A stretch of 64,000 bases of DNA. It comes from Streptomyces lienomycini (lineage in GTDB: Bacteria > Actinomycetota > Actinomycetes > Streptomycetales > Streptomycetaceae). The notes beneath the pieces were generated by a model. That model did not search any database and was not told where the DNA came from. It worked only from the letters and a program-made list of their open reading frames with translations. Every line of letters starts with the position of its first letter. Position 1 is the stretch's first letter. Below, in pieces: positions 24,334 through 36,137 of the stretch. The stretch spans positions 186,001 through 250,000 of the forward strand of contig NZ_CP116257.1 of the NCBI RefSeq assembly GCF_027947595.1. Reading direction: 5' to 3'. Made by a program: the position numbers and the translations under genes.

Positions 24334-26616
24334 CTACTTCACCGGCTCCGGTGTCGGCTCGCTCTCCGTCTCCGGCTCGCCCGACGGGTCGGCCGGGGTC
24401 CTGACGGAGTCCAGCAGGAGCTGGGCGACGTCGACGACCTGGATGGACTCCTTGGCCTTGCCGTCGTTCTTCTTGCCGTTGACCGAGTCGGTGAGCATGA
24501 CCAGGCAGAACGGGCAGGCGGTGGAGACGATGTCGGGGTTGACGGAGAGGGCCTCGTCGACGCGCTCGTTGTTGATGCGCTTGCCGATCCGCTCCTCCAT
24601 CCACATCCGCGCGCCGCCGGCGCCGCAGCAGAAGCCGCGCTCCTTGTGGCGGTGCATCTCCTCGTTCCGGACGCCCGGGACGGCGGCGATGATCTCGCGC
24701 GGAGGCGTGTAGATCTTGTTGTGGCGGCCCAGGTAGCACGGGTCGTGGTAGGTGATGATGCCCTCGACCGGCGTGACCGGGAGCAGCCTGCCCTCGTCGA
24801 CGAGGTGCTGGAGCAGCTGGGTGTGGTGGATGACCTCGTAGTCGCCGCCGAGCTGCGGGTACTCGTTGCCGAGGGTGTTGAGGCAGTGCGGGCAGGTGGC
24901 GACGATCTTCTTCGCCGACTTCGGCTTCGCCGACTCGGGCAGCACCTTGCCGTCGTCGTCCATCTCCTCGCCGAAGGCGGCGTTGAGGGACATGACGTTC
25001 TCCATGCCGAGCTCCTGGAAGAGGGGCTCGTTGCCGAGGCGGCGGGCGGAGTCGCCGGTGCACTTCTCGTCGCCGCCCATGATGGCGAACTTGACGCCCG
25101 CGATGTGGAGCAGCTCGGCGAAGGCCTTGGTGGTCTTCTTGGCGCGGTCCTCCAGGGCACCGGCGCAGCCGACCCAGTACAGGTACTCGACCTCGGTGAG
25201 GTCCTCGATGTCCTTGCCGACGACCGGGACCTCGAAGTCCAGCTCCTTGAGCCACTCCAGGCGCTGCTTCTTCGCCAGGCCCCAGGGGTTGCCCTTCTTC
25301 TCCAGGTTCTTGAGCATCGTGCCCGCCTCGGACGGGAACGCCGACTCGATCATGACCTGGTAGCGGCGCATGTCGACGATGTGGTCGACGTGCTCGATGT
25401 CGACCGGGCACTGCTCGACGCAGGCGCCGCAGGTGGTGCAGGACCACAGGACGTCCGGGTCGATGACACCCTGCTCCTCGAGGGTGCCGATCAGCGGGCG
25501 CTCGGCCTCCGCCAGCGCCGCCGCGGGCACGCCCGCCAGCTGCTCCTCGGACGCCTTCTCCTCGCCCTCCATCGTCTTGCCGCCGCCGGCCAGCAGGTAG
25601 GGGGCCTTGGCGTGCGCGTGGTCGCGCAGGGACATGATCAGGAGCTTGGGGGAGAGCGGCTTGCCGGTGTTCCAGGCGGGGCACTGCGACTGGCAGCGGC
25701 CGCACTCGGTGCAGGTGGAGAAGTCCAGCAGGCCCTTCCAGGAGAACTGCTCGACCTGGGAGACGCCGAAGACGTCGTCGTCGCCCGGGTCGGTGAAGTC
25801 GATCGGCTCGCCGCCGGACGTCATCGGCAGCAGCGCGCCGAGCGCGGTGCCGCCCTTCGCGTCGCGCTTGAACCAGATGTTCGGGAACGCGAGGAAGCGG
25901 TGCCAGGCGACGCCCATGTCGGTCTTCAGGGCGACCGTGATCATCCAGATGAAGGAGGTCGCGATCTTCAGGCCGGCGAAGAGGTAGACGAGGTTCTGGA
26001 GCGTTCCGAGGTCCGTGTCCCGCAGCGCGGAGACGACCGGGTACGAGATGAAGAACGACGCCTCGTAGCCGTCCACGTGGTGGAGGGCGCCCTCCAGCGC
26101 GTGCAGCATGAAGATGCAGACGCCGACGATGAGGATGACGGCCTCGACGAAGTACGCCTGGCCGAAGTTGGAGCCCGCGAAGCGGGACTTGCGGCCCGGC
26201 TTGTTCGGCTTGCTCACCTGGCGGATCGCGATCAGGACCAGGATGCCGACGACCGTCATCGTGCCGATGAACTCGACGAAGACGTTGTACGGCGCCCAGT
26301 CGCCGATGACCGGCAGGATCCAGTCGGCCTGGAAGAGCTGGCCGACGGCGTTGACGATGGTCAGCAGCAGGGAGAAGAAGCCCACCGCGACGAACCAGTG
26401 CGCCACCCCGACGATGCCCCAGCGGTTCATCCGGGTGTGGCCGAGGAACTCCCTGACCACGGTGACGGTGCGGTCCACGGGATCGTTGGTCCGCGTTCCG
26501 GCCGGTACGGGCTGGCCCAGCCGCATGTAGTTGAAGATCTGCAGGACGGCGCGGCCGAACAGTGCGACGCCGACCACGATCAGGACCAGCGACACGATGA
26601 TCGCGGCGAGTTGCAT
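24334..26616 (-). CDS. Heterodisulfide-reductase-like iron-sulfur oxidoreductase with membrane domain
   Basis: 760 residues. Four to five transmembrane helices in the first 260 (AAIIVSLVLIVVGVALFG and others) form a nitrate-reductase gamma/HdrE-like domain. Two 4Fe-4S motifs follow (CTECGRCQSQCP, CTTCGACVEQCP), then two CCG-type cysteine-rich domains (CPHCLNTLGNEYP; HDPCYLGRHN...GFCCGAGGARM). It should pass electrons between a cytoplasmic donor and the membrane quinone pool. The acidic/Pro C-terminal tail is disordered. The ATG at 26616 follows GAGG. It is the only gene on this transcript. Confidence 0.9.
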   Translation of the reverse strand: MQLAAIIVSLVLIVVGVALFGRAVLQIFNYMRLGQPVPAGTRTNDPVDRTVTVVREFLGHTRMNRWGIVGVAHWFVAVGFFSLLLTIVNAVGQLFQADWILPVIGDWAPYNVFVEFIGTMTVVGILVLIAIRQVSKPNKPGRKSRFAGSNFGQAYFVEAVILIVGVCIFMLHALEGALHHVDGYEASFFISYPVVSALRDTDLGTLQNLVYLFAGLKIATSFIWMITVALKTDMGVAWHRFLAFPNIWFKRDAKGGTALGALLPMTSGGEPIDFTDPGDDDVFGVSQVEQFSWKGLLDFSTCTECGRCQSQCPAWNTGKPLSPKLLIMSLRDHAHAKAPYLLAGGGKTMEGEEKASEEQLAGVPAAALAEAERPLIGTLEEQGVIDPDVLWSCTTCGACVEQCPVDIEHVDHIVDMRRYQVMIESAFPSEAGTMLKNLEKKGNPWGLAKKQRLEWLKELDFEVPVVGKDIEDLTEVEYLYWVGCAGALEDRAKKTTKAFAELLHIAGVKFAIMGGDEKCTGDSARRLGNEPLFQELGMENVMSLNAAFGEEMDDDGKVLPESAKPKSAKKIVATCPHCLNTLGNEYPQLGGDYEVIHHTQLLQHLVDEGRLLPVTPVEGIITYHDPCYLGRHNKIYTPPREIIAAVPGVRNEEMHRHKERGFCCGAGGARMWMEERIGKRINNERVDEALSVNPDIVSTACPFCLVMLTDSVNGKKNDGKAKESIQVVDVAQLLLDSVRTPADPSGEPETESEPTPEPVK

Positions 26617-26871
26617 TTGGGGGCTCCTCGGGCCTGCGAGGTTCGAGAGGGCGGTATTACTAAGCGGTAACTTATTCAGTTCGTCTGAGACTACCCCCAT
26701 CCTCCGCCGCACTGTAGTCGCACGTGCGGTGATCTGCGTCGCTGAGGCAACCCTGACCCCGCCGGACCCCTCCGCGGCACCGGGTCCACGGGTCCCGTCC
26801 GGTCCGCGGCGCCACGCCGGACCGAACGCGCGATTCATCGCAAAACGTGATAGTCGGCATAACTTGTCTCC

Positions 26872-28302
26872 GTGCTCTACGGGATCGCCGCCGCCACCGC
26901 CTCCTTCCTTCTCGCCGCCCTCCTCGCCGCGCTGCTGAGGGCGCCCGCCCTGCGCCTCGGCCTGGCCGACCGGCGACGGCGGCGTCCCGTCCCGCTGCTC
27001 GGCGGTGCGGCCGTCGTCCTCGCCACCGGGCTGGTCGCGTGGGCCGGGGAGTGGTCCGGCGCGGTGCCGCTCGGTGCGGGCGCCGGCCCGCTGCTCGTCG
27101 CCGCGACCGCCGTCGGCGCGCTCGGTCTCGCCACCGACGTCTGGCGGCTGCGGCGGCGGTGGCTCCTGGCCGGTACGGCCGCCGCGGCGGCCTGCGTGGT
27201 GCCGTACGCGGAGACCGGGCCGGTGGCCGGCGCGCTCGCCGTGGGCTGGATCGCGCTGGTCACCGCCGCCTTCCGGGGGCTCGACCACGCCGACGGGGTG
27301 GCCGGCACGGTGGGCGTCGTGACCGCCTTCGGGGTCGGTGCCTGTGCCGCGGCGGAGCTGATGGACGGGCCGGCGGTGCTGCTGCTGGCGCTGGCGGCCG
27401 CGCTCACCGGGTTCCTGCTGCACAACTGGCATCCCGCGCGGATCGCGCTCGGCGCGTGCGGGGCGCTCTTCACGGGGTTCCTGCTCGCCGGGGCCGCAGT
27501 GTTCGCCCGGGCGGGGCGGGAACCCGGCGCCGACGCGGGAGTGCTGTTCGCGCTGACCGCGGTGCCGGTCGCCGACGCCGTCCTCGTCCTCCTCTCGCGC
27601 CGACTGGCCGGACGGCCCCTGACGCGCGGCGGTCCCGACCATCTCGCGCACCGGCTGCGGCGGCTCGGACTCACCCCCCAGGGCGCCGTGGTGGTCCTCG
27701 GCGGTGCCGCGCTGTGCGCGGTGCTCGTGGGCGTCCTCGCGCACACCGGCCGGGTGGGCGGACCGGCGGTGCTGTGGGTGGCGGGCGGCGCGGCCGCGGG
27801 GTGCTGGGGCTGTCGCGGGTACGGGTGTACGGGCGGCGGGGGCGGGGTGCGGTCGCCCGGGGCACCACGGCCGCCGGCGGCGGGACGGTCACCGGGGAGG
27901 GATGGTCACCGGGGGCCGGACGGTCACCGGCGGCCGGGCGGTCACCGGCGGCGGGACGGCCACCGGGTGTCGGGCGGTCACCGGCGGCGGGGCGGTCACC
28001 GGGTGTCGGGCGGTCACCGGGTGTCGGGCGGTCACCGGCGGCGGGGCGGTCACCGGGTGTCGGGCGGTCACCGGCGGCGGGGCGGTCACCGGGTGTCGGG
28101 CGGTCACCGGCGGCGGGACGGTCACCGGTGGCCGGACGGCCGCCAAAGCCGCGGCGGTCGCCAAAGCCGCGGCGGTCCCGGTCCCCGGCGCCGTCCCGTT
28201 CCGCGGCGCCGGGGAGGAGTCGCAGGGCCCTCGCGGGGCAACCGGAGTCCCGGGCGACGCGTCCTTCCGGGGAACGATTTTTCCGGTTCGTCAGGCCGGT
28301 AG
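26872..28302 (+). CDS. WecA/TagO/MraY-like membrane glycosyl-phosphate transferase, C-terminus altered
   Basis: About ten hydrophobic helices in the first 310 residues; family features are FRGLDHADGVAG (the NxxNxxDGxDGLA-like loop, degenerate) and FLLHNWHPARI. Members move a sugar-phosphate from a nucleotide onto undecaprenyl phosphate. The first Asp motif is altered, so activity is uncertain. After residue 310 the frame runs into Gly/His/Arg-rich minisatellite (27885-28140). Adding one G at 27798-27801 would instead give VLGLSRVRVYGRR, a normal-looking end of the last helix, so the tail is probably artefactual or variable. Confidence 0.6.
   Translation: MLYGIAAATASFLLAALLAALLRAPALRLGLADRRRRRPVPLLGGAAVVLATGLVAWAGEWSGAVPLGAGAGPLLVAATAVGALGLATDVWRLRRRWLLAGTAAAAACVVPYAETGPVAGALAVGWIALVTAAFRGLDHADGVAGTVGVVTAFGVGACAAAELMDGPAVLLLALAAALTGFLLHNWHPARIALGACGALFTGFLLAGAAVFARAGREPGADAGVLFALTAVPVADAVLVLLSRRLAGRPLTRGGPDHLAHRLRRLGLTPQGAVVVLGGAALCAVLVGVLAHTGRVGGPAVLWVAGGAAAGCWGCRGYGCTGGGGGVRSPGAPRPPAAGRSPGRDGHRGPDGHRRPGGHRRRDGHRVSGGHRRRGGHRVSGGHRVSGGHRRRGGHRVSGGHRRRGGHRVSGGHRRRDGHRWPDGRQSRGGRQSRGGPGPRRRPVPRRRGGVAGPSRGNRSPGRRVLPGNDFSGSSGR
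27885..28140. repeat. 18-bp minisatellite, about 14 copies
   Basis: Units alternate between GGTCACCGGGTGTCGGGC and GGTCACCGGCGGCGGGGC. All three forward frames stay open through it because 18 is a multiple of 3. It lies at the 3' end of the WecA-like gene and before the dnaK promoter. Copy number probably varies between strains. Confidence 0.85.
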
Positions 28303-28353
28303 CGCCGAGAACGCCCAGGTCAGGGCGCCGTTGCGCGTAAGGAACGGATAAGA

Positions 28354-28374
28354 GTTGAGCCCGCCCGACTCACC
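28354..28374. promoter_or_regulatory. Degenerate HAIR site upstream of dnaK
   Basis: GTTGAGC-N7-ACTCACC, matching most of the HspR consensus CTTGAGT-N7-ACTCAAG, 52 bp upstream of the canonical site. Tandem HAIR sites at dnaK promoters are known in Streptomyces. Confidence 0.6.
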
Positions 28375-28405
28375 TCTGTTGACCCATCGCCGGGCGTCAT
28401 GCACA

Positions 28406-30968
<2,563 letters not shown>

Positions 30969-31004
30969 CGCCATCACGGGACACGGGAAGGAGGGACGTC
31001 GGGG

Positions 31005-32207
31005 ATGAGCACCAAGGACTTCATCGAGAAGGACTACTACAAGGTCCTCGGCGTCCCCAAGGACGCCACCGAGGCCGAGATCAAGAAGGCGTACCGGAAG
31101 CTCGCCCGCGAGAACCACCCGGACGCCAACAAGGGGAACGTCAGGGCGGAGGAGCGCTTCAAGGAGATCTCCGAGGCCAACGACATCCTCGGTGACCCCA
31201 AGAAGCGCAAGGAGTACGACGAGGCCCGCTCCCTCTTCGGCAACGGCGGATTCCGCCCGGGGCCGGGCGCGGGCGGCGGCGGCACCTTCAACTTCGACCT
31301 GGGCGACCTCTTCGGAGGCGGCGCCCAGGGCGGCGGGGGAGGGCAGGGTGGCGCAGGCGGCTTCGGCGGCGGGCTCGGCGACGTCTTCGGGGGCCTGTTC
31401 AACCGCACCGGCGGTGGCCCGGGCACCGGCACGCGTACGCAGCCGCGGCGCGGGCAGGACATCGAGTCCGAGGTCACCCTGAGCTTCACCGAGGCCATCG
31501 AGGGCGCGACCGTGCCGCTCAGGATGTCCTCGCAGGCGCCCTGCAAGGCCTGTTCCGGCACCGGCGACAAGAACGGCACGCCGCGCGTGTGCCCGACCTG
31601 CGTCGGCACCGGCCAGGTCGCCCGGGGCTCGGGCGGCGGCTTCTCGCTGACCGACCCGTGCCCGGACTGCAAGGGCCGCGGTCTGATCGCCGAGGACCCC
31701 TGCGACGTCTGCAAGGGCTCCGGACGCGCCAAGTCCTCGCGGACGATGCAGGTCCGCATCCCCGCCGGGGTGTCGGACGGGCAGCGCATCCGGCTGCGCG
31801 GCAAGGGCACACCGGGCGAGCGGGGCGGCCCGGCGGGCGACCTGTACGTGGTCGTCCACGTCAAGGACCACCCCGTCTTCGGCCGCAGGGGCGACAACCT
31901 CACCGTCACCGTCCCCGTCACCTACGCCGAGGCGGCCCTCGGCGGCGAGGTGCGGGTCCCCACCCTGGGCGGTCCGCCCGTCACCCTGAAGCTGCCCCCG
32001 GGCACCCCCAACGGGCGCACCATGCGGGCCAGGGGCAAGGGCGCGGTCCGCAAGGACGGCACCCGCGGCGACCTTCTGGTCACCGTGGAGGTGAGTGTTC
32101 CGAAGGACCTGACGGGGAAGGCTCGTGACGCGCTGGAGGCGTATCGCGAGGCGACCGCGGACGAGGATCCGCGGGCGGAGTTGTTCCAGGCCGCGAAGGG
32201 AGCTTGA
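31005..32207 (+). CDS. dnaJ: Hsp40 co-chaperone DnaJ
   Basis: 400 residues. J domain (residues 9-75) with HPD in ARENHPDANKG, a Gly/Phe-rich region (about 80-150), a zinc domain with four CxxCxGxG-type repeats (CKACSGTG, CPTCVGTG, CPDCKGRG, CDVCKGSG), then C-terminal client-binding domains. It stimulates DnaK ATPase and delivers substrates. It is third in the heat-shock operon; hspR starts 5 bp after its stop. Confidence 0.97.
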   Translation: MSTKDFIEKDYYKVLGVPKDATEAEIKKAYRKLARENHPDANKGNVRAEERFKEISEANDILGDPKKRKEYDEARSLFGNGGFRPGPGAGGGGTFNFDLGDLFGGGAQGGGGGQGGAGGFGGGLGDVFGGLFNRTGGGPGTGTRTQPRRGQDIESEVTLSFTEAIEGATVPLRMSSQAPCKACSGTGDKNGTPRVCPTCVGTGQVARGSGGGFSLTDPCPDCKGRGLIAEDPCDVCKGSGRAKSSRTMQVRIPAGVSDGQRIRLRGKGTPGERGGPAGDLYVVVHVKDHPVFGRRGDNLTVTVPVTYAEAALGGEVRVPTLGGPPVTLKLPPGTPNGRTMRARGKGAVRKDGTRGDLLVTVEVSVPKDLTGKARDALEAYREATADEDPRAELFQAAKGA

Positions 32208-32212
32208 CGGGA

Positions 32213-32668
32213 ATGGACGGTCGTCGACGCAACCCGTATGAACTGACCGAGGACACCCCGGTCTACGTCATCTCGGTGGCGGCCCAGCTCTCCGGCCTGC
32301 ACCCGCAGACCCTGCGCCAGTACGACCGCCTCGGCCTGGTCTCCCCCGACCGCACGGCGGGCCGCGGCCGCCGCTACTCGGCCCGCGACATCGACCTGCT
32401 CCGACAGGTGCAGCAGTTGTCGCAGGACGAGGGCATCAACCTGGCCGGAATCAAGCGCATCATCGAACTGGAGAACCAGGTCGCCGCGCTCCAGGCCAGG
32501 GCGGCCGAGCTGGCCGACGCCCTCGACGGCGCGGCGACGGCGATGCGTCAACGGGAGGCGGCGGTGCACGCGTCGTACCGCCGTGACCTGGTCCCCTACC
32601 AAGAGGTACAGCAGACCAGCGCCCTGGTGGTCTGGCGGCCCAAGCGGCACGGCCAGGCCTCGGACTGA
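32213..32668 (+). CDS. hspR: MerR-family heat-shock repressor HspR
   Basis: 151 residues. The MerR-type winged helix (residues 15-60) reads VYVISVAAQLSGLHPQTLRQ then YDRLGLVSPDRTAGRGRRYS, followed by a coiled-coil (IIELENQVAALQARAAELAD). It represses the dnaK operon and clpB through HAIR sites, autoregulating as the last gene of its own operon. The ATG at 32213 is chosen; a TTG at 32204 overlaps the dnaJ stop. A strong terminator follows. Confidence 0.95.
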   Translation: MDGRRRNPYELTEDTPVYVISVAAQLSGLHPQTLRQYDRLGLVSPDRTAGRGRRYSARDIDLLRQVQQLSQDEGINLAGIKRIIELENQVAALQARAAELADALDGAATAMRQREAAVHASYRRDLVPYQEVQQTSALVVWRPKRHGQASD

Positions 32669-32698
32669 CAGGCGGCACAAGGGAAAACGGCATCGCAG

Positions 32699-32728
32699 GC
32701 CCCGGAGGACGAACGCGTCCTCCGGGGC
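32699..32728 (+). terminator. Terminator of the dnaK operon
   Basis: 12-bp arms, GCCCCGGAGGAC and GTCCTCCGGGGC, with a 6-nt loop and TTGTT following, 31 bp after the hspR stop. Confidence 0.9.
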
Positions 32729-32853
32729 TTGTTCACAACGGTGCTGTCTCATTGGTCTAGTACTTCTTGACGATTTGGTGAAGACAGCGTTGGCTTCGTT
32801 CACCTGGGTCACCTGGGTCACCAACAACACCCGTGTGTCGGAAGGTAAGCGCA

Positions 32854-33972
32854 GTGAGCAGCCGTGCCCGTCGTACCGCCATATCCGTGGCCGCGTCCCT
32901 GATGACCTTCTCGCTGGCCTCCTGCGGTGTGCTGGGCGCGTCGGAGAGCAGCGACGAGGCGAGTCCCACCAAGGGCAACGACATCACGGTCGGCCTGCTG
33001 CTCCCGGAGAAGGAGAACACGCGCTACGAGCAGTTCGACTACCCCTTCTTCAAGGCGAAGATCGGCGACCTCACGCGCGACGAGGGCGACGTCAAGTACG
33101 CCAACGCCGAGGCCAGCGCCGCCAAGCAGGCCCAGCAGATGCAGCAGATGGTCGACGACAAGGTCGACGTGATCGTGCTGGACGCCGTCGACGCGCACGC
33201 CATCGCGGACGGCGTGCAGAAGGCGAAGGACGCCGGCATCCCCGTCATCGCCTACGACCGGCTGGCCGAGGGCCCGATCGACGCCTACATCTCCTTCGAC
33301 AACGAGCTGGTCGGCGAGGTCCAGGGCCGCTCCCTGGTCGAGGCGCTGGGCGACAAGTCGTCCGGCTCCGACAAGATCGTCATGATGAACGGCTCGTCCA
33401 CCGACCCGAACGCCAAGCAGTTCAAGGCGGGCGCGCTGTCGGAGCTGAACGGCAAGGTGACGATCGCCCAGTCCTTCGACACCAAGGACTGGAAGCCGGA
33501 GAACGCCGAGGCGAACATGACCGAGGCGATCGAGAAGATCGGCAAGAAGAACATCGCGGGCGTCTACTCCGCCAACGACGGCATGGCGGGCGGCGTCATC
33601 AAGGCCCTGGAGGACGCGGGCGTCACCGACCTGCCGCCGATCACCGGCCAGGACGCGGAACTCGCCGCGGTGCAGCGGATCGTGACCGGCGAGCAGTACA
33701 TGAGCGTGTACAAGTCCTACCCGCAGGAGGCCGAGAACGCCGCGGAGATGGCCGTGGCCCGGGTCCAGGGCCGGGACATCCAGTTCGACGCGCTGGCCCG
33801 CGACAAGGTCGACAGCCCCACCCAGAAGGGCATCCCGGCCCAGCTGGTCCCCGTCGTCGCCCTCACCCAGAGCAACATCGAGGAGACGGTCGTCGCGGAG
33901 GGCTTCTTCAAGGTCACCGACATCTGCACCGCCAAGTACGCGGAGGCGTGCGCGAAGATCGGGCTGAAGTAG
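32854..33972 (+). CDS. Sugar-type ABC transporter substrate-binding lipoprotein (orphan)
   Basis: 372 residues. Signal peptide with lipobox SLASC (Cys about residue 24), then a periplasmic-binding-protein type 1 fold: ITVGLLLPEKENTRYEQFDY, DVIVLDAVDAHAIADGVQKA, GIPVIAYDRL and GVYSANDGMAGGVIKALEDA, as in xylose/ribose-binding proteins. It delivers a pentose-like sugar to a permease, but no ATPase or permease gene is adjacent, so it must share one or act as a sensor. The GTG at 32854 follows GGAAGGTAAG. Confidence 0.9.
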   Translation: MSSRARRTAISVAASLMTFSLASCGVLGASESSDEASPTKGNDITVGLLLPEKENTRYEQFDYPFFKAKIGDLTRDEGDVKYANAEASAAKQAQQMQQMVDDKVDVIVLDAVDAHAIADGVQKAKDAGIPVIAYDRLAEGPIDAYISFDNELVGEVQGRSLVEALGDKSSGSDKIVMMNGSSTDPNAKQFKAGALSELNGKVTIAQSFDTKDWKPENAEANMTEAIEKIGKKNIAGVYSANDGMAGGVIKALEDAGVTDLPPITGQDAELAAVQRIVTGEQYMSVYKSYPQEAENAAEMAVARVQGRDIQFDALARDKVDSPTQKGIPAQLVPVVALTQSNIEETVVAEGFFKVTDICTAKYAEACAKIGLK

Positions 33973-34122
33973 CCCGGCACGGGCCCTGGTCGGACCGCCC
34001 GGGCATTCCGGTCGCAACCGGCGTATTCAGCCGCCCGCCCCGGGTCGAGCCGTGTTGCGGAGCCGGTCCCGGCCGCGCATAGTTGCGCTCCGGAAGAGCC
34101 GGAACCGGGGGTGGGATGGGCG

Positions 34123-35160
34123 ATGGCCGGGCACGTGGCTCAGGAGCACCCGCACGGGGCCGACCGGCTGTGCGCGGCCGGGGACCGCGTGTACTCCCGG
34201 GCCGTACGCCGCGGCCGGGTGCCGCGCCAGGACGCCGAGCCGGTGCCCTGCCTCCTGGAACTGGCCCTGCTGCACCCCGACCCGGACGACATGGACTGGC
34301 TGGTGCCGACCTCCCCGCAGGAGGTCATGACGCGGCTGCTGCGCGGCGTCCACGACGAGGTCAGCGCCAGCCAGCGGCGGGTGGGGTCCGCGGTGGAGGC
34401 CTTCGAGCGGTACGCGGGCCTCGGCCGGCTGCTCCGGACCCCGGCCGGCACGGAGAGCACGGCGATCCGGGTCCTCGACGGGCTCTCCCGCATCCAGGCC
34501 GCGATGGACGAGGCGACGCAGGCCTGCACGACGGAGGTCCTCACCGTCCAGCCCGGCGGCATCAGGCGCGAGGCGGAGCTGTCCGAGGGGCTGCACCGGG
34601 CGCTGGCGCTGCGCGGGCGCGGGGTGCGGATGCGGGACCTGTACACGCACGTGGCCCGGCACGGGCAGGGCCTGCTCAACTACCTGGAGCTGATGGGCGA
34701 CGCGGTGGAGGCCCGGACGCTGGACGAGGTCATCGACCGGCTCATCCTCTTCGACCGCACGGTCGCCTTCGTCCCCGCCAACACCGACCGCACGATGGCC
34801 CTGGAACTGCGCCACCCCGCGCTGGTCGGCTACCTCGGCACGGTCTTCGAACGCCTGTGGCGCCTGGCGATCCCCCTGACGGCCCCGCTCCCCGCCACCG
34901 GCATCGAGGGCATCTCGCTTCGCGAGCAGTCCATCGCCGCGCTCCTCGCGGAGGGCCACCAGGACGCGGTGATCGCGGAGCGGCTGGGCATCAGCGTCCG
35001 CACGGCCCGCGCGCACATCGCCCGCCTCTCGGAGACCCTGGGCGCGGCCAGCCGTACCCAGTTGGGGGTGCGCATCGCCCAGGCGGGCCTGGACGGCTCC
35101 CCGCGCACCGGGCCGGCCTCCGTCATCCTTCCCGGTCGAGAATCCCCGACCGCCCGATGA
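34123..35160 (+). CDS. LuxR-type regulator with conserved N-terminal sensor (paralogue A)
   Basis: About 345 residues. The N-terminal part carries the shared motif LCAAGDRVYSRAVRRGRVPR then PCLLELALLHPDPDDMDWL. The central part (about 120-250) has TEVLTVQPGGIRREAELSEG and ALELRHPALVGYL, resembling TrmB/phospholipase-D-like sensor domains. A C-terminal LuxR helix-turn-helix reads AERLGISVRTARAHIARLSE. There is no receiver domain. The ATG at 34123 is chosen because GGGGGTGGG precedes it; a GTG lies at 34111. Its 3' end overlaps the convergent paralogue B by 38 bp. Confidence 0.85.
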   Translation: MAGHVAQEHPHGADRLCAAGDRVYSRAVRRGRVPRQDAEPVPCLLELALLHPDPDDMDWLVPTSPQEVMTRLLRGVHDEVSASQRRVGSAVEAFERYAGLGRLLRTPAGTESTAIRVLDGLSRIQAAMDEATQACTTEVLTVQPGGIRREAELSEGLHRALALRGRGVRMRDLYTHVARHGQGLLNYLELMGDAVEARTLDEVIDRLILFDRTVAFVPANTDRTMALELRHPALVGYLGTVFERLWRLAIPLTAPLPATGIEGISLREQSIAALLAEGHQDAVIAERLGISVRTARAHIARLSETLGAASRTQLGVRIAQAGLDGSPRTGPASVILPGRESPTAR

Positions 35161-36115
35161 GGAACCCGAGCTGAGCCCGGCTCTCGCTGCCGAGGGTGGC
35201 GGCGAGTTTGGCGATGTGGACGCGTGCGGTGCGGACGTTCATGCCGAGGCGGTCGGCGATGTCGGTGTCGGTGTGCCCTTCGGTGAGGAGGGCCGCTATG
35301 GCGCGTTGGCGCGGGGTGATGCCGTCGAGGGTGGGCTGGTGGACGGCGCGCGGGTGCATCGGGGTGGCGAGGTGCCAGAGGCGGTCGAAGGTGTTGACGA
35401 AGTAGGCGATGAGGGCGGGGTGGCGGACTTCGAGGGCCATGGTGCGGTCGGCCTTGGCCGGTATGTAGGCGACCGAGTGGTCCACGACGATGAGGCGTTC
35501 GGTGACCTCGTCGAGGGTGCGGGCCTCCACGTCGCCGCGCAGCAGCTCGTAGCGGGCGAGCACGGTGGGGGCGTGGCGCAGCGTGTGCTGGTAGAGGGTC
35601 CGGATGCGGCCGCCGCGGTCCAGGAGCGCCTGGTCGCGTGCCAACGCCGCCTCGTGGACGCGGGGGTGCGGACCGATGTGCGTGCTGTGGGGCTGGATCG
35701 TCAGTACCTGGTCGGTGGCCACGGCCATGACCTCGCCTATGGTCCGGTCGATGCGCTCCTTGCCGCTGAGCAGCCTGAGCGTGGCGGCCTCCCCGCCGGT
35801 CGACTGCGACGCGGTGCGCAGGAGCGGTGCGAAGGTCTCGGTCAGCCGCTCCTCCCGGCGGCGCTCGTCGGCGATGCGCTCCTGGGACGTACGCAGCAAC
35901 CGGTGCAGTGCGACGGCCGGCGGTACGGGCCCGAGCCGGTCCGGGGCGTCGAGGGAGGGCTGCAGGAGCCCGAAGTCGAGCAGGCAGGGCGTCGCGGTGG
36001 CCTCCGCCACCGTGATCTGTCCTTCGTCCAACGCGCGTTGGTACAGCAGCGTTCCCGCGGGGCACAGTTCGTCGGGACCGTGCTCGGTGTGCGGCGCGCG
36101 CGCCTCTGCCGTCAT
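35123..36115 (-). CDS. LuxR-type regulator, paralogue B
   Basis: 330 residues, same layout as paralogues A and C: LCPAGTLLYQRALDEGQITV then PCLLDFGLLQPSLDAPDRLG; central VLTIQPHSTHIGPHPRVHEA and RIRTLYQHTLRHAP; a C-terminal helix-turn-helix (ADRLGMNVRTARVHIAKLAA). It likely senses a ligand through the central domain and binds DNA without phosphorylation. It overlaps gene A tail-to-tail and lies 22 bp downstream of paralogue C on the same strand, so B and C may be co-transcribed. Confidence 0.85.
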   Translation of the reverse strand: MTAEARAPHTEHGPDELCPAGTLLYQRALDEGQITVAEATATPCLLDFGLLQPSLDAPDRLGPVPPAVALHRLLRTSQERIADERRREERLTETFAPLLRTASQSTGGEAATLRLLSGKERIDRTIGEVMAVATDQVLTIQPHSTHIGPHPRVHEAALARDQALLDRGGRIRTLYQHTLRHAPTVLARYELLRGDVEARTLDEVTERLIVVDHSVAYIPAKADRTMALEVRHPALIAYFVNTFDRLWHLATPMHPRAVHQPTLDGITPRQRAIAALLTEGHTDTDIADRLGMNVRTARVHIAKLAATLGSESRAQLGFLIGRSGILDREG

Positions 36116-36137
36116 GCGGGGGCCTCCGGTCGGCGTA

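Noticed and set aside
27885..28140. Minisatellite as a CRISPR array
   Set aside because: Units are contiguous 18-mers with no unique spacers and no cas genes nearby.
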